Below are positions 7,376 to 16,270 of a stretch of DNA of 22,307 nt, piece after piece. The notes under the pieces were generated by a model. That model made no database searches. It saw only the letters and a list, made by a program, of their open reading frames with translations, and had not been told where the DNA came from. Origin of the DNA: Oxalobacteraceae bacterium (lineage in GTDB: Bacteria; Pseudomonadota; Gammaproteobacteria; Burkholderiales; Burkholderiaceae_D); assembly GCA_027485535.1 (NCBI GenBank), contig JAIXQV010000055.1, forward strand, positions 1 through 22,307. Direction: 5' to 3'. Within the stretch, counting starts at the first letter, position 1, and each line of letters begins with the position of its first letter. A program made the position numbers and the translations under genes.

Positions 7376-9067
7376 TTAACCCGATGCGCTGACCGGAAAA
7401 ACAGTAGTACCGTAATCAATCATCGAAGCATCAATCGGTGCACTACTGGGCGTTTTCAACTCCGCCACCATATGTGTCGCGAGGCGCAGGGCTAGCGCAG
7501 CGATCGTAATGGTGGGGAAATTAGCGCCTGCCGTCGGAAATACCGAGCTACCCGCGATATAAAAATTCGTGTATCCATGTACTTTGCAATCGCGATTCAC
7601 GACACCTTTGCGCTCATCATCGTGCATGCGCGTCGTTCCCATATGGTGCCAGGTACCTTCGGGCTCAAAGCTGCTCGGCCAACCAGATTTTTCTATCTCA
7701 GGTAATGCACTGACCTGCGCAATATCTCTTTCTTGCAAGGTCTGGCTGATCAGAGCAAGGGTTTTGTCGGCGGTACGTCTCACCAGAGGATCTAGCTTCC
7801 AACACACCTCCACTCGCGGCATGCCAAGCGCATCGCGCTGTGTGATGGATAGGCTAACGCGGCTATCCGGATCGGGCAGCGGCTCAATAATCAGCTGGAA
7901 GCCTACATTGCGAATCAAGAACCGTGGGTGGAACAACCGTGTGAAGCCATACAACCATGTATTCAATGGGTCACGCGCCATGATCAGCGCGTCACCGCTC
8001 AGGGTATGTCCCGGCTGATCTTTTTTCAAAAGTGCCTGCTTGACACGAAACAGTGCTTTAGCGCCATCACTGCCCTCTCCCGGAAATTCCGAGCAAAAAC
8101 ACACACGTGCATTCAGTACGCGCTCGCGTTCCATCGCCTGGGGTGTCAAGGCGAGCTGCGAAGCAATATGCTGACCATGTGCAGCTACCACCTTGTTCAT
8201 GTAGTGATACTTGATGTCATACAGCTTGTTACGCGACCACTGCGGCTTGAACGCAACCTGACCAACGACCATGCGTGGGTGATCCATAAAATATCGCCCA
8301 ACCAGATCATGCTGATTACCAATGCCCTGACCAAATACCCGGTTCGAGGCAAGTAGCAAGCGAGCATTCTCTATACCCCCACTTGCCAGCACAAACAATC
8401 GCGCCGCAACGGTCATTCCCTTGCCGTTGAGCGTCTGTACCCGAACTTGTTTGATTCGCATTCCCAGCGGGTCAGGCACCAGCTCGGTCACATTTGCATA
8501 TAAAAACACTCTTACATGGCGCGCTAGCTTGAGCTCCTGACGGTAATGTTTACCGAACCGTACGGGCGGACTAAATTGCGAGATGGTGTCGCGTACATCA
8601 CCGTCGCCTAGTGGTAGCCTCCGTACATCTTTGCGCGCTATCGCTTGCTCCCAGTAGTGGGGCTCAAAGTTAATCGGACCCAACTTGAGCAGCTCATGAG
8701 TACGTGCGTAGTAGGGCGTCAACTCGTCAAGCCCAAATGGCCAACCGCTATGCGGTATCCATTCACGCTGCTCAAAATCCCAGGCATCCAGCGGCCGGCT
8801 CCAACCACCCCAGCAGTTGCTGCTACCGCCTAGAAATCGTGCTCGACAACCATCGGCGAATTGATAATTGATCCCGGTGGATGTACCTCGGTACAAGTCA
8901 CGGTGAGCGTCGTCGGGCTCAAATCCACCGCTCTCCAGTACACAGGTATCCACACCTGCCTGCTCCAGCTCGCGCGCAATCGTCAACCCAGCCACCCCGC
9001 CGCCGATAATGCAGACGGTGACGATCAGTGCTTTGCCGTCGCTAATCTGGCGTGTGTCGATGAACAT
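7376..9067 (-). CDS. GMC-family FAD-dependent oxidoreductase
   Basis: This 563-residue flavoenzyme has the N-terminal dinucleotide fold 'VCIIGGGVAGLTIARELEQAG' (GGGVAG at 22-27) and a second FAD contact 'GGSSNCWGGWSRPLD'. The GMC C-terminal domain has 'WHHMGTTRM' (His474/475) and 'GANFPTITIAALAL' (Asn516), placing the His-Asn active-site pair. GMC enzymes oxidise alcohols or sugars, passing electrons to O2 or to a carrier. No Tat or Sec signal is seen, so it is probably cytoplasmic. The start at 9067 has AAGGA five bases upstream. It follows the acetyltransferase gene by 27 bp inside the EPS export operon, suggesting it oxidises a sugar or a substituent of the polymer precursor. That role is inferred. 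The substrate is unknown. Confidence 0.92.
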   Translation of the reverse strand: MFIDTRQISDGKALIVTVCIIGGGVAGLTIARELEQAGVDTCVLESGGFEPDDAHRDLYRGTSTGINYQFADGCRARFLGGSSNCWGGWSRPLDAWDFEQREWIPHSGWPFGLDELTPYYARTHELLKLGPINFEPHYWEQAIARKDVRRLPLGDGDVRDTISQFSPPVRFGKHYRQELKLARHVRVFLYANVTELVPDPLGMRIKQVRVQTLNGKGMTVAARLFVLASGGIENARLLLASNRVFGQGIGNQHDLVGRYFMDHPRMVVGQVAFKPQWSRNKLYDIKYHYMNKVVAAHGQHIASQLALTPQAMERERVLNARVCFCSEFPGEGSDGAKALFRVKQALLKKDQPGHTLSGDALIMARDPLNTWLYGFTRLFHPRFLIRNVGFQLIIEPLPDPDSRVSLSITQRDALGMPRVEVCWKLDPLVRRTADKTLALISQTLQERDIAQVSALPEIEKSGWPSSFEPEGTWHHMGTTRMHDDERKGVVNRDCKVHGYTNFYIAGSSVFPTAGANFPTITIAALALRLATHMVAELKTPSSAPIDASMIDYGTTVFPVSASG

Positions 9068-9094
9068 GAGATTCCTTTTGCGAACAGATTTAAA

Positions 9095-10159
9095 TCAAGG
9101 CTGACGCTGACGCCGCACCCATGCACGCGCTGATGCCAGCGCATGCGCCACCAAGTCGCCCGGCCGCTGTATGAATGCGGACAGATCTCGAAACACGAAC
9201 ACTTGCGCAAGTGCCTCGCGCTCACCGCCGAGTCGAGTCTTATAGTCATACCGACCCCAAAGAAAATGAAATTGCTGACACCCTTTGGCGATGGCATCTT
9301 CAATCGTCAGAGCACAGCACAGCAGCCCAAGCCGTAAATCATCGTAGGTAGGATCATGGGCAATCACATGCATGAAAACCTCACCACCTACCGACGTGCA
9401 GAGCAGCCCGGCGCATGGTTTGCCATCGATCTCGATGATGGATAACTGCCCGCGCTCAAGCATGATCTGGCAGATCTGGTGCTCTTCCATAGCGCTCATA
9501 CCGAAACGCTTACCCTTGACCTGCATACGTGCTCGGTTGAATTGAATGATCTGCTTGATCTGCGCAAGATTGAATTCATTGGTACCCAGCGTACGAAATG
9601 AAAATGTCGGCATACGCTGTTGCGCTCGTCGGAGGTAGTAACGCAGCTTCTCACGCGTGCGCGCGGATAAGGAGCGATACCACTGATCTGTACTAGCGGG
9701 GAGTTTTAGCCGATAGTCATCCGATATGTCTGCCGATAAGCCTATGTATTGCTTGGGCAGTGCATCGATCTTGACGGCACGAAGGCGAATCACGCGAAGC
9801 TTGGGATACAGCCCAAAGACAGCCTCTGCAAAATCGCCGAGCACCTGTTCTGAGAGTACAAATACCTCATTCAAAACCCGCACGTGATCGTGATAGCGAT
9901 CGAACAGAATGACTGCCGATATACAGCCATCACGCCGCGCTACCCAGGCTTCGATCCGCGGCGTCAAGCTACCGGATATCCTGAGCTGCGATTCAGTGCA
10001 ATAGCTACTGCGGTAGCAGCGCTCCAGCGCCGGCCAAATATAGTCGGGTAAAGGCCAGCGATGAAATTCCGTCGCAAGGCCGGGATCTTTCGCGCGTGCG
10101 AGCCGATGAATATCGATCGCGGGTACGGATGGCTCGCCAGTAAGCGTCTGATGACTCAT
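9095..10159 (-). CDS. BioF2/FemAB-like GNAT acetyltransferase (EPS-associated)
   Basis: This 354-residue protein has the double-GNAT layout of the Acetyltransf_6/BioF2-like family. The segment 'WYRSLSARTREKLRYYLRRAQQR' precedes the C-terminal GNAT fold. The rest is 'IKQIIQFNRARMQVKGKRFGMSAMEEHQICQIMLERGQLSIIEIDGKPCAGLL', 'MHVIAHDPTYDDLRLGLLCCALTIEDAIAKGCQQFHFLWGRYDYKTRLGG'. Relatives occur in cellulose and EPS clusters and are thought to acylate or aminoacylate sugars. Its start overlaps the stop of the wzc-like gene by ATGA (10156-10159), and the GMC gene follows after 27 bp, so the three genes form one transcript. It has no membrane segment. A role in decorating the repeat unit is inferred. 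The acyl donor and acceptor are unknown. Confidence 0.8.
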   Translation of the reverse strand: MSHQTLTGEPSVPAIDIHRLARAKDPGLATEFHRWPLPDYIWPALERCYRSSYCTESQLRISGSLTPRIEAWVARRDGCISAVILFDRYHDHVRVLNEVFVLSEQVLGDFAEAVFGLYPKLRVIRLRAVKIDALPKQYIGLSADISDDYRLKLPASTDQWYRSLSARTREKLRYYLRRAQQRMPTFSFRTLGTNEFNLAQIKQIIQFNRARMQVKGKRFGMSAMEEHQICQIMLERGQLSIIEIDGKPCAGLLCTSVGGEVFMHVIAHDPTYDDLRLGLLCCALTIEDAIAKGCQQFHFLWGRYDYKTRLGGEREALAQVFVFRDLSAFIQRPGDLVAHALASARAWVRRQRQP

Positions 10160-12420
10160 GCGTCCGCCGTTGTGCGTTTGTCGTCAGGGGAGTAGCCGAT
10201 CTGACGGAGTTTTCCGTAGCCATAGTGCTTGCCGTAGCGGTATCCACTCGCATCCTCGGCAAGGTCATTGAATACCATGCCTTTCGCAGCGAGACCTGCG
10301 CGCGCCAGTCGTTTCAGTGCCTCGGCGATTTCACCCGGCAAGGTACGGCCTGCACGTGCGGCGAGCAAGATAGCGCCCGCATGCGTGCCCAGTACCAAGC
10401 TATCAGCCACCGCCAACAATGGCGCGGCATCAATCAGCACTAGGTCGTACTGCGGTGCAAGCTGCTCCAGCATGCTGGTAAGTTCTGGGCGTAGCAGTAG
10501 CTCAGCTGGGTTCACCGGCAAGCTACCGGTTGCAATGAAATCAAGATTTTCCAGCACCGATGGACGAAGCGTGCGCTCGATAGGCGCGCCACTGAGCAAG
10601 TCAGCCAAACCATTTGCCCGCTCACTGTGAAAGTAACGGTGGAGCTGTCCATCTCTCAAATCACCGTCAATCAGTAGCACGCGCTTTCCGGCAGCCGCCA
10701 TGATGGCCGCCAGATTCACCGATAAAAACGATTTTCCGATGCCTGCGGTCGGGCCGGTGATCAGCACAATGTTATTACTGCTTTGCTTCATGCAGAACTG
10801 TAGCGCGCTTCGTAAATTGCGTAAGCCTTCCACGGCGACATCCATACTAGCGACCCGTGAGAGCAGCGGTAGCTTGGTCGGATCACGGCTAGCTGCTACC
10901 AAGTTCTGCTGTATCTGGCTATGTGGAATGCTGGCATAGATCGGCAAGCCGAACATACGCTCAAGCTGCTCCGGGTCATCGACGGTACGACGAACCGACC
11001 GTCGCAAGAAGGCGAGAGTCATGCCAATACAGAGTCCAAGAAACATCGCGACTGCAATAATGCGTGGGCGATTTGGTGTCACTGGCTGATCGGGCCGTTC
11101 AGGTACATCAATCAAACGTACATTACTGGTCCGCGCAACCCTGATCAGTTGCAGTTGCTGCGCCGAGGTGATGAGTGCGGTGTACAGCTCGCTATTGACC
11201 TTCACCTCGCGAGCCAGTCGCACCATCTCTTGCTCCAGCAGTGGTAATTGCCGAAGCTGGGTTGCGGTATCGCGTAGCTCTTGTGCCAGCTCTCGCACTT
11301 GCTGGTCAATCGCGGCCACTGCGGGATGCGCTGCGGTATAACGTGACAGTAGCTCAGTTCGCTTTTGCTCTAGCTCGATTTTGCGTATGCGTGCCGCCGA
11401 TGATCGTTGCAAGTTGAGCCTACCCTCTTCCCCAACGTCGACTGCTCCATGCGCATTACGGAATGCGTTATAGCGGGCCTCCGCTTGCTCCAGCTGTTGC
11501 TTGACCTCGGGTAGTCGCTGATTCAAATAGGCCAGCGAGCGATCAGCCTCCTCGGTACGACGCGCGCCATTTTGCGCAAGATACTCACGGCTAATCTCAG
11601 TCAGTAGCCGATAGACCTCAACTGCGCCGCCTCCCTTCAGCGTTGCCACAATCACGCCAGACTGCTTGCCAACCTCCTGAACATCCATTGCTTTCTGTAC
11701 TGCCTCGATCGCCACAACACGTGATCGAGAGACCAGTGAGAATCGCGTGCCTGCCGCACCCACCAACTTATCAATGCGCAGATCGAGCGGTCCATACGCC
11801 GTGATCTCGCTTCGGCTTTGTCCGGTACGGCCTTCGATACTAATACCGCTATCGGCATCACTCAGCTGATAACGACCACCGTCCAATACACGTAAGGTGA
11901 ATGCGCGATTCTCAAGATACTCCGGCACATCGAACACGCCGACCTCGATGCGCTCACCACCCCAGGCGTATCCACCCAGCCCACGCAGCGCGGGCACAAA
12001 ATCGGCAAGGCCTGTTGCTGCGATCAAGCCACCGATGATGGGGAAACGCTCGGGCCGCACACTCACATGTAATCCTAGCCGATCAATCGCACGCGCAATC
12101 ACTAAGCGCGAGCGTAAGAGCTCGACTTCTGCCGCTGCAGCCGTTTTGTAGTCGATGATGGCGCCTGCTTCGCCGATAATGTTTTTCGGATCACGCTGCC
12201 CCTTCTCTTCGACCTGAACCATCAGGCTGGTCTCATATACCGGTCGAGCGGTGAAGGCATACAAGGTGCCAAGCAGCGTGACGATTAACGTCACCCAGCC
12301 GATCATCCATGCATGACGAAGCAAGACGTCAAGGTAAGCACGCAGCTCGGTGGTGTGATCATCCGACAAAATAAGGGGCTGTTCGCCCGCATAGCTCAGC
12401 TGCAGAGGTGGTTGCGGCAT
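10156..12420 (-). CDS. Wzc-like polysaccharide co-polymerase and BY-type tyrosine autokinase
   Basis: This 754-residue inner-membrane protein joins a Wzz chain-length domain to a cytoplasmic bacterial tyrosine kinase. TM1 is at ~38-58. A long periplasmic coiled-coil region with 'ILTEISREYLAQ' and 'LNQRLPEVKQQLEQAEARYNAFR'-type helices follows. TM2 is at ~455-475 ('IIAVAMFLGLCIGMTLAFL'). The kinase has Walker A 'GPTAGIGKS' (556-564), Walker A' 'LLIDGDLRD' (582-590) and Walker B 'DLVLIDAAP' (659-667). The C-terminal tyrosine cluster has Tyr727, 729, 733, 735 and 743. Wzc pairs with Wza to span the envelope, and cycles of tyrosine phosphorylation set export and chain length. It starts 40 bp after the wza-like stop and overlaps the next gene by ATGA. 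No Wzb-type phosphatase is in the window. Confidence 0.95.
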   Translation of the reverse strand: MPQPPLQLSYAGEQPLILSDDHTTELRAYLDVLLRHAWMIGWVTLIVTLLGTLYAFTARPVYETSLMVQVEEKGQRDPKNIIGEAGAIIDYKTAAAAEVELLRSRLVIARAIDRLGLHVSVRPERFPIIGGLIAATGLADFVPALRGLGGYAWGGERIEVGVFDVPEYLENRAFTLRVLDGGRYQLSDADSGISIEGRTGQSRSEITAYGPLDLRIDKLVGAAGTRFSLVSRSRVVAIEAVQKAMDVQEVGKQSGVIVATLKGGGAVEVYRLLTEISREYLAQNGARRTEEADRSLAYLNQRLPEVKQQLEQAEARYNAFRNAHGAVDVGEEGRLNLQRSSAARIRKIELEQKRTELLSRYTAAHPAVAAIDQQVRELAQELRDTATQLRQLPLLEQEMVRLAREVKVNSELYTALITSAQQLQLIRVARTSNVRLIDVPERPDQPVTPNRPRIIAVAMFLGLCIGMTLAFLRRSVRRTVDDPEQLERMFGLPIYASIPHSQIQQNLVAASRDPTKLPLLSRVASMDVAVEGLRNLRSALQFCMKQSSNNIVLITGPTAGIGKSFLSVNLAAIMAAAGKRVLLIDGDLRDGQLHRYFHSERANGLADLLSGAPIERTLRPSVLENLDFIATGSLPVNPAELLLRPELTSMLEQLAPQYDLVLIDAAPLLAVADSLVLGTHAGAILLAARAGRTLPGEIAEALKRLARAGLAAKGMVFNDLAEDASGYRYGKHYGYGKLRQIGYSPDDKRTTADA

Positions 12421-12460
12421 TCAGTCAGTTTCCGGGAGTTAGGTCGAGAAGGCGTATCAA

Positions 12461-13615
12461 TCAACGTCCGGGCGGCGGCGTGGTGGCAATCACTGCCGTC
12501 GGTAACGAGCCGGGAATCATTGCGCTTACCGTACGGCTCCAGTTGGTGAGTGGGGTCGCGGCGACATACACCACATCCTTCGGTTGCAACTCGAAGCCCT
12601 CGGCAACCGCCAGTGCACCGGGAGCGTTGGCATCCAACTGGTAGACACGCGATGCGCCGACCGAGCGCCTCACCACATAGACCTTACGCGCATCACCGGT
12701 CACGGGATTGATGCCCCCTGCTTCGCCCAAGGCCTCATTCAGGGTAAGCCGCCCATTACGCATCGGGAGTGCGCGAGGTGAGCTAACTTCACCCGACAGA
12801 AAAACCTTGTTATCGTCGCGCGACATGACCCGTACCAGATCGCCATTGGCGAGCATGATCAATGCAGGATTGATGCCACGTTGTACCAGCTGCGGCAAAT
12901 TAATGGCGTACGTCTTATGTTCGCGGGTAAGAAGAATACGGCTCTGATCTGCTAGCGGGTTCATGCCACCCGCACGATTGATAGCCTCAGTCAGCGTCAT
13001 GGGCATATCGTTGACGGGCTGCACACCTGGCAGCTTGACCTCGCCGTCGACATACACACGCTGACTGCGGTAGTGCTGCACCTTGAGCGTAACCTTGGGA
13101 TCACGCAGATAGGTCGCAAGTCGCTTCGTTAGTAACGCATGGATCTCACTCGGTGTCAGACGCGCGACCTTGATACGGCCCGCGTAGGGAAAGTCCAGCA
13201 TACCGTTCTGGTCGATCTCGAAGCCGGAGCCGGGTTGCATCGGGCTGGCAGCAACACCAATCGCTCCCATACCCGCAGCGGGCAATGGTGGCAGCATAGT
13301 TGCCGACAACTCCGGGTGATCCCAGACGACGATACTGAGCACATCACCCGCACCAACCCGATAGGGCTGCGCGGGCTGCATCAGCACACTGATATCTTCC
13401 AGTGCGCGTTGCTCGCGTTCGTGCTGCTCTGACTTGACCAAAGTGGGTGTGATCAACTCGATCGCAGGATTGACTTCTTTGGACTCTTCGCCGTCGACTG
13501 CACTGGCCTTGGAAAACTGTATGCCGGGTGCCATTGACGAGCAACCCGTAACAACAATCGCGCAAGATATCGCGCAAGACAGCGCGACAAAGTACCTCAG
13601 CCTATAGCAGCGCAT
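12461..13615 (-). CDS. Wza-like polysaccharide export outer-membrane lipoprotein
   Basis: From the ATG at 13615 the protein has 384 residues. It begins with a lipoprotein signal peptide ending in V-T-G-C (Cys25). The polysaccharide-export domain opens with 'YRVGAGDVLSIVVWDHPELS' and includes 'IDQNGMLDFPYAGRIKVARLT' and 'LRDPKVTLKVQHYRSQRVYVDGEVKLPGVQPV'. Two SLBB-type segments follow ('MTLTEAINRAGGMNP', 'LTLNEALGEAGGINPV'). The C-terminus has 'KDVVYVAATPLTNWSRTV', like the Wza membrane helix. It should form the octameric outer-membrane exit pore for the EPS. GTG 13621 and ATG 13618 are alternative starts, but GGGGAG at 13621-13626 sits five bases before ATG 13615, which is chosen. That ribosome-binding site lies in a hairpin. 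It heads the export operon. Confidence 0.93.
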   Translation of the reverse strand: MRCYRLRYFVALSCAISCAIVVTGCSSMAPGIQFSKASAVDGEESKEVNPAIELITPTLVKSEQHEREQRALEDISVLMQPAQPYRVGAGDVLSIVVWDHPELSATMLPPLPAAGMGAIGVAASPMQPGSGFEIDQNGMLDFPYAGRIKVARLTPSEIHALLTKRLATYLRDPKVTLKVQHYRSQRVYVDGEVKLPGVQPVNDMPMTLTEAINRAGGMNPLADQSRILLTREHKTYAINLPQLVQRGINPALIMLANGDLVRVMSRDDNKVFLSGEVSSPRALPMRNGRLTLNEALGEAGGINPVTGDARKVYVVRRSVGASRVYQLDANAPGALAVAEGFELQPKDVVYVAATPLTNWSRTVSAMIPGSLPTAVIATTPPPGR

Positions 13616-13620
13616 CATCA

Positions 13621-13646
13621 CTCCCCACGAACGCTAACGTGGGGAG
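13621..13646 (-). promoter_or_regulatory. Hairpin sequestering the wza-like gene's Shine-Dalgarno
   Basis: On the - strand CTCCCCACG (13646-13638), an 8-nt loop TTAGCGTT and CGTGGGGAG (13629-13621) form a perfect 9-bp G+C-rich stem. The 3' arm contains GGGGAG, the ribosome-binding site of the ATG at 13615. A second copy of CCCACG lies slightly further upstream, near 13654-13659, and could pair with the same arm. No T-run follows, so this is not a good terminator. Translation control of EPS export is inferred. Confidence 0.65.
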
Positions 13647-13685
13647 GACTCTACGTGGGCTAAGACCGCTGATGCTTGACGGTAC

Positions 13686-16205
13686 TCAGCCTTCTCGCAG
13701 GGTGAGTATGGGCGGTCTCGATAAGACGCGATGTAAGCCGAACCAGCCACCTGCCAAGGCGCTAGCCACACCCAAGCCGAGGCCTGCTAGGAATACCGTC
13801 GGACGGAAAATCCATTCAACATCCAGCACCTGATGCGCTAACACCCAGCCGACGGCGGTCGCACCGAGTGCTGCCAGCAAACCCGCGCTACCACCGACCA
13901 GTATGCACTCGACCCACTGCGCATTAGATAGCTGCGCACGCGTTGCCCCCAGTGCGCGTAGCAAAGCTGATTCATGCGCCCGCTCATGCTGTGAGACCAG
14001 CATCGCCGCTGCCAGTACCATCACACCGGCAGCTAGTGTGAATAAAAATAGAAACTCGACCGCGCTCACTACCTGTCCAATCACCTGCTGCACCTGCGTC
14101 ACCATGCTGCCAACATCAACGATCGTGAGATTAGGGTAATCACGCACCAGACGATTGACTAGTTCTTGCTTAGACGGTGGCAAGTAAAGCGCTGTGATCC
14201 AGGTGCTGGGCAAGGTTGCGCCGGTTGCAGGATCAAGAATGACGAAAAAATTCACGCGCATTGATCCCCAGTCCAGCTTACGAATGCTCGTGATCGTGGT
14301 CTCAACCGGTACGCCGGCAACATCAAAGCGCAAGCGATCACCTAGCTTCAGACCGAGTGTCTTGGCGATGCCCTGCTCGACGGAGGATTCACGCTGAGCT
14401 GATGCATCAAACCAGCGCCCCTGCACAATCGTATTCGCCGGCGGTAGCGACGGCATGGTCGACAAATTGAACTCACGCTCGATCAGTCGCTGCGCACGCT
14501 CCTCAGTAAAAGTCTGTGGGCCGATCACCGTATCGTTACGCTGAATCAGTCGACCACGAATCATGGGATAGAGATTCGCATCACTAATTCCATTCGCCTG
14601 CAGAACTTCTTGAATCGGCGCACGCTGCTCCGGCTGTATGTTGATGATGAAATGATTCGGCGCATCTGGCGGCGCTGATTGCTGCCACGCAGCCAGCAAG
14701 TCGTGGCGCGTCACGGTGAGAAGTAGCAATGCCATCAGGCCGAGCGATAACGAGACGATCTGCAGCACACTTGCCGCCGGGCGACGCCTTAATGAATCCA
14801 GCGCAAAGCGCCAGGCAGGTGCGTCCAGTGATGTACGTGACCAGCGGAGTACACGTAGCAGGCCCCACGCAAAACCGGCGAACAGCACGAGTGCGGCGGC
14901 AAAACCACCCGCTGTCCACAGCCCCAGCTTCAGCTCACCGGTTTGCCACAGTAGTAGCGTTACAAAGCACACCAGCGCAATCAAGTAACCCGCCAGTGTG
15001 AACGGCTGCGGCACCGGTTGCTCGCGACGGATCACGCGGTTATGCGGTACGTTTCGTAGTTGCAGCACCGGCGGCACCGCAAAACCCAGCAACAAAAGCA
15101 AACCGGTCAGCACACCTTGCAACAAAGGGAGCCAACCCGGTGCTGGCAACGCGACTTGCATCAGCGAGCCTAGCCATTGCAGTAGCAAGAAATGCGCACC
15201 AAATCCGACTAGGGCACCGATGAAGCCGCCGGCCAGCGCGATCAATAAAAACTCAATCAGATAAATCTGCGTGACCTCGCTTTGCTGTAGGCCGAGGCAA
15301 CGCAGCATCGCCACGCCATCCAAATGACGCTGCATGAAGCGGCGCGCTGCCAGCGCGATCGCCAGCGCCGCCAGCATCGCTGTCAGCAGGCTCACCAGCG
15401 CCAGAAACTGTCGTGCCCTATCGAGTGTGGCGCGCATCTCGGGCCGCCCTGCATCCAACGCCTCCAGCTGAATGCCACGCGTGTCGTTGGACTTGATCTG
15501 ATCCTCCAACCAAAGCCGGTAGGCACGTACCTTGTCCGGCTCACCCGCCACTTGCAAACGATAGGTAATCCGCGAGCCGGGTTGTAGTAACCCAGTTCCC
15601 TCTAAATCTTCCAGCGCAATCATCACACGTGGGGCGAAGCTCATAAACCCGGCGCCGCGATCTTGCTCCAGCAAAATCGTCGCTGAAATGCGGAAGCTAC
15701 CCTCGCCCAACTTCAGCGTCGCACCTTGCGCAATCTGCCGCGAGGCGAGAAAACTCGCGTCCACCCAGACCTCGCCACGCTTGGGTGCACCACGTGCGTT
15801 GTCGGTGCTGCCGGCGCGCTCCAGCTGCAAGGCACCACGCAAGGGGTAGGTTAATGACACGGCCTTCACTGCAACCAAGCGGGTGTCTACCTGATCGCCG
15901 TCGCCGGTGCTAGCCATACTAGGAAAGGTCACGGTATCCGCCAGCGATAGCGAAAGACGCTCCGCCTCAGTGCGCCATGCCTGATTCAATGGGTAGTCGC
16001 TACGAACCAATAAATCTGCGCCCAGCAACTGCGCAGCATCGCGGCTGAGTGCGCGATTCATGCGGTCTACGAAAAACCCGACCGCAGAAGATGCGGCGAC
16101 GGCAATCACTAGTGCCAGCAACAAAAAGCGCAATTCGCCAGCGCGCCAGTCGCGCCGGGTCATGCGCAGTGCATGTGAAAAAATCAGGGCGGTGTTGCGA
16201 ATCAT
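13686..16205 (-). CDS. FtsX-like ABC transporter permease (YbbP/LolE-type, large)
   Basis: From the ATG at 16205 (GGAG six bases upstream) the protein has 839 residues; an in-frame TTG at 16217 is a poorer start. It has about ten membrane segments. The first is near residues 24-45 ('RFLLLALVIAVAASSAVGFFV'), followed by a ~220-residue periplasmic MacB-type domain and a first FtsX core ('FLALVSLLTAMLAALAIALA', 'IYLIEFLLIALAGGFIGALVG'). Further helices follow, then a second periplasmic loop and a C-terminal FtsX core ('FLFLFTLAAGVMVLAAAML', 'RALGATRAQL', 'GLLAALGATAVGWVLA'). This duplicated layout matches the YbbP group, which works with a YbbA-type ATPase, often next to a TesA esterase. Neither is in the window. 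Its substrate is unknown. It ends 70 bp before the wza-like start on the same strand, with no clear terminator between. Confidence 0.9.
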   Translation of the reverse strand: MIRNTALIFSHALRMTRRDWRAGELRFLLLALVIAVAASSAVGFFVDRMNRALSRDAAQLLGADLLVRSDYPLNQAWRTEAERLSLSLADTVTFPSMASTGDGDQVDTRLVAVKAVSLTYPLRGALQLERAGSTDNARGAPKRGEVWVDASFLASRQIAQGATLKLGEGSFRISATILLEQDRGAGFMSFAPRVMIALEDLEGTGLLQPGSRITYRLQVAGEPDKVRAYRLWLEDQIKSNDTRGIQLEALDAGRPEMRATLDRARQFLALVSLLTAMLAALAIALAARRFMQRHLDGVAMLRCLGLQQSEVTQIYLIEFLLIALAGGFIGALVGFGAHFLLLQWLGSLMQVALPAPGWLPLLQGVLTGLLLLLGFAVPPVLQLRNVPHNRVIRREQPVPQPFTLAGYLIALVCFVTLLLWQTGELKLGLWTAGGFAAALVLFAGFAWGLLRVLRWSRTSLDAPAWRFALDSLRRRPAASVLQIVSLSLGLMALLLLTVTRHDLLAAWQQSAPPDAPNHFIINIQPEQRAPIQEVLQANGISDANLYPMIRGRLIQRNDTVIGPQTFTEERAQRLIEREFNLSTMPSLPPANTIVQGRWFDASAQRESSVEQGIAKTLGLKLGDRLRFDVAGVPVETTITSIRKLDWGSMRVNFFVILDPATGATLPSTWITALYLPPSKQELVNRLVRDYPNLTIVDVGSMVTQVQQVIGQVVSAVEFLFLFTLAAGVMVLAAAMLVSQHERAHESALLRALGATRAQLSNAQWVECILVGGSAGLLAALGATAVGWVLAHQVLDVEWIFRPTVFLAGLGLGVASALAGGWFGLHRVLSRPPILTLREG

Positions 16206-16215
16206 CCAAAACTCC

Positions 16216-16245
16216 AAAAATCACGCCCGCGTCATGCGCGGGCGT
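16216..16245 (-). terminator. Terminator between the TraR/DksA gene and the permease gene
   Basis: On the - strand ACGCCCGCG-CATGA-CGCGGGCGT forms a perfect 9-bp stem with a 5-nt loop (16245-16223). It is followed by GA and five T residues (16220-16216). It lies 25 bp after the zinc-finger gene's stop and ends at the permease ribosome-binding site, so the permease would depend on readthrough or a promoter overlapping this site. Confidence 0.75.
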
Positions 16246-16270
16246 ATGGATGATACCTCTGCTGGCAGAA

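Noticed and set aside
13621..13646. Hairpin before the wza-like gene as the permease gene's terminator
   Set aside because: No T-run follows on the - strand, and its 3' arm is the ribosome-binding site of the next gene, so control of translation explains it better.
16206..16217. TTG start for the permease
   Set aside because: GGAG lies six bases before ATG 16205, while the TTG overlaps the terminator's T-run region and has no ribosome-binding site.
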